Source of the DNA: Pseudomonadota bacterium
GTDB lineage: Bacteria > Pseudomonadota > Gammaproteobacteria > Burkholderiales > Burkholderiaceae_C
Length of the DNA stretch: 10,461 bases
NCBI GenBank assembly: GCA_021798395.1
Contig: JAJZHS010000058.1
Location: 1 to 10,461 of the forward strand
Direction: 5' to 3'
Both the position numbers and the translations under genes were made by a program. A model generated the notes under the pieces. That model had not been told where the DNA came from. It did not search any database and saw only the letters and a list, made by a program, of their open reading frames with translations. Positions 7,656 to 10,461 of the stretch are shown here, piece by piece. The stretch's first letter is position 1, and every line of letters begins with the position of its first letter.

Positions 7656-8767
7656 GATGCGCGCTCCGCGCTGCCGGGATCGCGCTCGAAGTCGCGCATG
7701 TAGTCGACCAGAGCCTGCACGCCGGCCAGAGGCATGGCGTTGTAGATGCTCGCGCGCATGCCGCCGACCGTTTTGTGACCCTTGAGCTGCAGCAGCCCGC
7801 GGCGCTGCGCGCCGGCGAGAAACGCGGCGTTCAGGGTCTCGTCGCGCAGATGGAACGGAACGTTCATGCGCGAGCGGCACGCCGGATCGATGCGGTTGAC
7901 GTACAGCGACGACGCATCGATGCAGCCGTACAGCAGCGCGGCCTTGGCCGCGTTGCGCGCGGCGATCGCCGCGACACCGCGGAGCTCGCCTTCGCGCTGG
8001 CGCTTGAGCCACTGGAACACCAGCCCGGCGATGTAGATCGCGTACGTCGGCGGGGTGTTGAACATTGAGCCGTTGGCCGCCACCACGCTGTAGTCGAGCG
8101 CGCTGGGGCAAGCCGGCAGCGCGTGGCCGAGCAGGTCGCGGCGCACGACGACCAGGGTCAGCCCGGCCGGGCCGATGTTCTTCTGCGCCCCGGCGTACAG
8201 ACAGCCGTGGGCGGCGACGTCGAACGGCCGCGACAGCACCATCGACGACACGTCGGCGACCAGCGGCGCGCCGACGTCGGCCGGCGGCGCGGCGAACTCG
8301 ACTCCGTCGATCGTCTCGTTGACGCAGTAGTGCAGGTACTGCGCGTCGTCGCGCAGCCGCCAGGTGCCGCGCGGCGGGATCGAGCCGGGCGCGTCGGCGT
8401 TGTCGGCGGCCACCTGCGCGTCGCAGTAGCGCGCGGCCTCCTTGCGGCTCTTGCGCGACCACGACCCGGTCAGCACGTAGTCGGCCTTGGCGCCGCGCGA
8501 CAGGTTCAGCGGCACCAGCGCGTTCTGCGCCAGCGCGCCGCCCTGCATGAACAGCACGGCGTACTCGGCAGGCGCCGCCAGCAGTTCGCGCACATCCGCC
8601 TCGGCCTGCTGGACGATGGCGCCGAAGTGGCTTCCGCGATGGCTCATTTCCATCACGCCGATGCCGCTGCCGTGCCAGTCGAGCATTTCGTCGGCGGCCT
8701 GGCGCAGCACTTCGTCGGGAATCGCCGCCGGTCCGGCGGAAAAGTTGTACGGGCGCGCCTCAGCCAT
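7652..8767 (-). CDS. serC: Phosphoserine aminotransferase
   Basis: This is a 371-residue class V PLP aminotransferase. It makes 3-phosphoserine from 3-phosphohydroxypyruvate and glutamate and, by family knowledge, also acts in pyridoxal phosphate synthesis (pdxF). It starts with the classic RPYNFSAGPAAIP (5-17) and shows MEMSHRGSHF (39-48), FMQGGA (73-78), GSWS (101-104), ADVSS (171-175) with Asp172, YAGAQKNIGPAG (191-202) with the PLP lysine Lys196, and HKTVGGMRASIYNAMP (331-346). The ATG at 8767 is preferred because GGAG lies 6 nt upstream and the protein then begins as usual. An in-frame ATG at 8797 would add ten unlikely residues. Its first codons overlap the gyrA stop by 8 nt and its stop overlaps pheA by 4 nt, so it is the first gene of a tightly coupled run. 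Confidence 0.96.
   Translation of the reverse strand: MAEARPYNFSAGPAAIPDEVLRQAADEMLDWHGSGIGVMEMSHRGSHFGAIVQQAEADVRELLAAPAEYAVLFMQGGALAQNALVPLNLSRGAKADYVLTGSWSRKSRKEAARYCDAQVAADNADAPGSIPPRGTWRLRDDAQYLHYCVNETIDGVEFAAPPADVGAPLVADVSSMVLSRPFDVAAHGCLYAGAQKNIGPAGLTLVVVRRDLLGHALPACPSALDYSVVAANGSMFNTPPTYAIYIAGLVFQWLKRQREGELRGVAAIAARNAAKAALLYGCIDASSLYVNRIDPACRSRMNVPFHLRDETLNAAFLAGAQRRGLLQLKGHKTVGGMRASIYNAMPLAGVQALVDYMRDFERDPGSAERAS
7664..7667 (-). promoter_or_regulatory. Shine-Dalgarno of pheA supporting a GTG start
   Basis: The minus strand carries GGAG, then the 8-nt spacer CGCGCATC and the GTG of pheA. The site lies within the last serC codons. It decides the pheA start in favour of the GTG in the GTGA overlap, as no nearby in-frame ATG fits the chorismate mutase N-terminus. 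Confidence 0.65.
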
Positions 8768-10461
8768 TGCCCGCTCCAGGAGTCTCGTCGCCGGCACCGG
8801 CGTCGTCGACCACGGCGTCCGATTCGGCCACGCGCTGCACGCCGATCAGTTCGGCGCCTTCGTCCAGCGCGATCAGGGTCACGCCCTGGGTGGCGCGGCC
8901 GAGTTCGCGGATTTCGCCCACGCGGGTGCGCACCAGCACGCCGGTGTCGGTGATCAGCATGATCTCGTCGGCCGCGCGCACCAGGCACGCGGCGACCACG
9001 CGGCCGTTGCGCTCGCTGGTCTGGATCGCGATCATGCCCTTGGTGCCGCGGGCATGACGGGTGTACTCGGTGATCGGCGTGCGCTTGCCGAAGCCGTGCA
9101 CGGTGGCGGTGAGCACGCTTTGCGTCTCGTCCTCGGCCACCAGCAGCGCGATCACGTTCTGCCCGTCGTCGAGGTTCATGCCACGCACGCCGCGCGCTTC
9201 GCGGCCCATCGGGCGCACGTCGTCCTCGTCGAAGCGCACCGCCTTGCCGGCGTCGGAGAACAGCATCACGTCGTGGCGCCCGTCGGTGATCGCGGCGCCG
9301 ATCAGGTAGTCGTCGTCGTCGAGCGCGCAGGCGATGATGCCGGCGCTGCGGCGGTTGGCGAAAGCGCTCAGCGGGGTCTTCTTCACCGTGCCGCGCGCGG
9401 TGGCCATGAACACGAAGTGCTCGTCGTCGAACGACTTGACCGGCAGCACTGCGGTGATCTTCTCGCCGTCGGCCAGCGGGAACAGGTTGACCAGCGGTCG
9501 CCCGCGCGAGCCGCGCCCGCCCTGCGGCGCCTCGTACACCTTCATCCAGTACACGCGGCCGCGGTCCGAGAAGCACAGCAGCATGTCGTGGGTGTTGGCG
9601 ACGAACAACTGGTCGATCCAGTCGTCCTCCTTGGTCCCGGAGGCCAGCTTGCCGCGACCGCCGCGGCGCTGCGCGCGGTATTCGAGCGCAGGCTGGCTCT
9701 TGACGTAGCCGACGTGCGAGATTGTCACCACCATGTCCTGCGGCGCGATCAGGTCCTCGACGTCGAGCTCGGTGGCGTTGGCCTCGATGCTCGAACGCCG
9801 CGCGTCGTTGAATTCGGTCTTCACCGCGGCGAGTTCGTCGGCGATGATCTGGGTGATGCGTTCGGGGCGGGCGAGGACGTCGAGCAGGTCGGCGATCTGC
9901 GCCATGACCTCCTTGTATTCCTGCACGATTTTGTCCTGCTCGAGTCCGGTCAGGCGCTGCAAACGCATCTGCAGGATTTCCTGCGCCTGGGTGTCCGACA
10001 GCCGGTAGCCGTCGTTTTTCAGGCCGAAGCGCGGGTCGAGGTCTTCGGGCTGGAAGTCCTCGGCGCGGCCTTCGACGCGGGCCAGCATGGCGCGCGCCTC
10101 GCCGGGCGCCCAGACCTCGGCCAGCAGGCCCTCCTTGGCGATCGGCGGCGTCGGCGCGGCCTTGATCAGCTCGATCATGCGGTCCAGGTTGGCCAGCGCC
10201 ACGGCCAGGCCCTCGAGCACGTGGCCGCGCTCGCGCGCGCGCCGCAGCTCGTAGACGCTGCGTCGGGTCACCACCTCGCGGCGGTGCTGCAGGAAGGCCT
10301 GAAGCATCTGCCGCAAGTCGAGCAGCCGCGGCTGACCGTCGACCAGGCAGACCATGTTGACGCCGAAGGTGTCCTGCAACTGTGTCTGTTTGTACAGCTT
10401 GTTCAGCACCACCTCGGCCAGTTCGCCGCGGCGCAGTTCGATGACCACGCGCATGCCGGAC
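8760..10461 (-). CDS. gyrA: DNA gyrase subunit A (C-terminal two-thirds; 5' end outside)
   Basis: About 566 residues of gyrase A are present. The N-terminal part with the catalytic tyrosine and quinolone-resistance region lies beyond the right edge. The visible protein begins in the breakage-reunion domain (SGMRVVIELRRGE). It passes through HRREVVTRRSVYELRRARERGHVLEGLAVAL and the coiled-coil region (TGLEQDKIVQEYKEVMAQIADLL). The beta-pinwheel that wraps DNA follows. The GyrA box QRRGGRGK, encoded at 9648-9671, marks this as gyrase and not ParC; it is required for negative supercoiling. Later blades repeat motifs such as FMATARGTVKKT, ARGVRGMNL and RVGEIRELGRATQGV. The acidic tail is short (about 20 residues, ending GDETPGAGNG). 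The TGA stop lies inside the serC start, with no terminator between them. Confidence 0.97.
   Translation of the reverse strand, partial: SGMRVVIELRRGELAEVVLNKLYKQTQLQDTFGVNMVCLVDGQPRLLDLRQMLQAFLQHRREVVTRRSVYELRRARERGHVLEGLAVALANLDRMIELIKAAPTPPIAKEGLLAEVWAPGEARAMLARVEGRAEDFQPEDLDPRFGLKNDGYRLSDTQAQEILQMRLQRLTGLEQDKIVQEYKEVMAQIADLLDVLARPERITQIIADELAAVKTEFNDARRSSIEANATELDVEDLIAPQDMVVTISHVGYVKSQPALEYRAQRRGGRGKLASGTKEDDWIDQLFVANTHDMLLCFSDRGRVYWMKVYEAPQGGRGSRGRPLVNLFPLADGEKITAVLPVKSFDDEHFVFMATARGTVKKTPLSAFANRRSAGIIACALDDDDYLIGAAITDGRHDVMLFSDAGKAVRFDEDDVRPMGREARGVRGMNLDDGQNVIALLVAEDETQSVLTATVHGFGKRTPITEYTRHARGTKGMIAIQTSERNGRVVAACLVRAADEIMLITDTGVLVRTRVGEIRELGRATQGVTLIALDEGAELIGVQRVAESDAVVDDAGAGDETPGAGNG
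8774..8777 (-). promoter_or_regulatory. Shine-Dalgarno of serC inside gyrA
   Basis: The minus strand reads TGGAGCGGGCAATG, placing GGAG 6 nt before the serC ATG at 8767. It lies within the last gyrA codons and settles the serC start at 8767 over the upstream in-frame ATG at 8797. Confidence 0.7.

Noticed and set aside
5886..7703. A plus-strand open frame of 605 codons antisense to hisC and pheA
   Set aside because: It has the same GC-bias shadow pattern, spans two unrelated genes and a gap, and shows no protein motif.
8768..8797. An upstream start for serC at 8797
   Set aside because: It would add MPATRLLERA inside gyrA. The GGAG 6 nt before 8767 and the family N-terminus favour the shorter protein.

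Overview
This window is a GC-rich, gene-dense chromosomal housekeeping locus. Every supported gene lies on the minus strand, so transcription runs from high to low coordinates. The gene order is gyrA – serC – pheA – hisC – tyrA – aroA::cmk – rpsA – ihfB – lapA – lapB. This is the 'mixed-function supraoperon' layout known from beta- and gammaproteobacteria. The hisC between pheA and tyrA, the lapA/lapB pair after ihfB, the start of LapB (MEFELWWLLALP) and the end of S1 (TTNLGALLRAKLDNQ) point to a betaproteobacterium, most likely Burkholderiales. That placement is inference from gene order and protein style, not a database match.

Layout from the right edge, in transcription order. The 3' two-thirds of gyrA (DNA gyrase subunit A) enters at 10461 and its stop codon overlaps the start of serC. 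serC (phosphoserine aminotransferase), pheA (chorismate mutase/prephenate dehydratase), hisC (PLP aminotransferase), tyrA (prephenate dehydrogenase) and an in-frame aroA–cmk fusion (EPSP synthase joined to CMP kinase) follow, with overlaps or gaps of at most 27 bp. An 80-bp leader then precedes rpsA (ribosomal protein S1). A 73-bp gap with a perfect 17-bp hairpin precedes ihfB (IHF beta). lapA and the first 20 codons of lapB end the window. No intergenic stretch exceeds 80 bp.

The genes combine one metabolic block with DNA-topology, translation and envelope functions. The metabolic block covers serine/PLP supply, EPSP formation on the way to chorismate, and the phenylalanine and tyrosine branches. 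Start/stop overlaps at gyrA/serC, serC/pheA, tyrA/aroA and lapA/lapB suggest translational coupling. The most notable regulatory signals are around rpsA. There is a sigma70-like promoter inside the cmk part of the fusion gene, visible as a sharp AT-rich codon island. The rpsA leader has only a weak Shine-Dalgarno and mutually exclusive hairpins. A strong GC hairpin without a U-tract lies between rpsA and ihfB.

I saw no mobile element, CRISPR array, tRNA, rRNA, phage gene or defence gene, and no sign of a wholly new system. The points worth checking concern regulation and gene fusion within a conserved locus.
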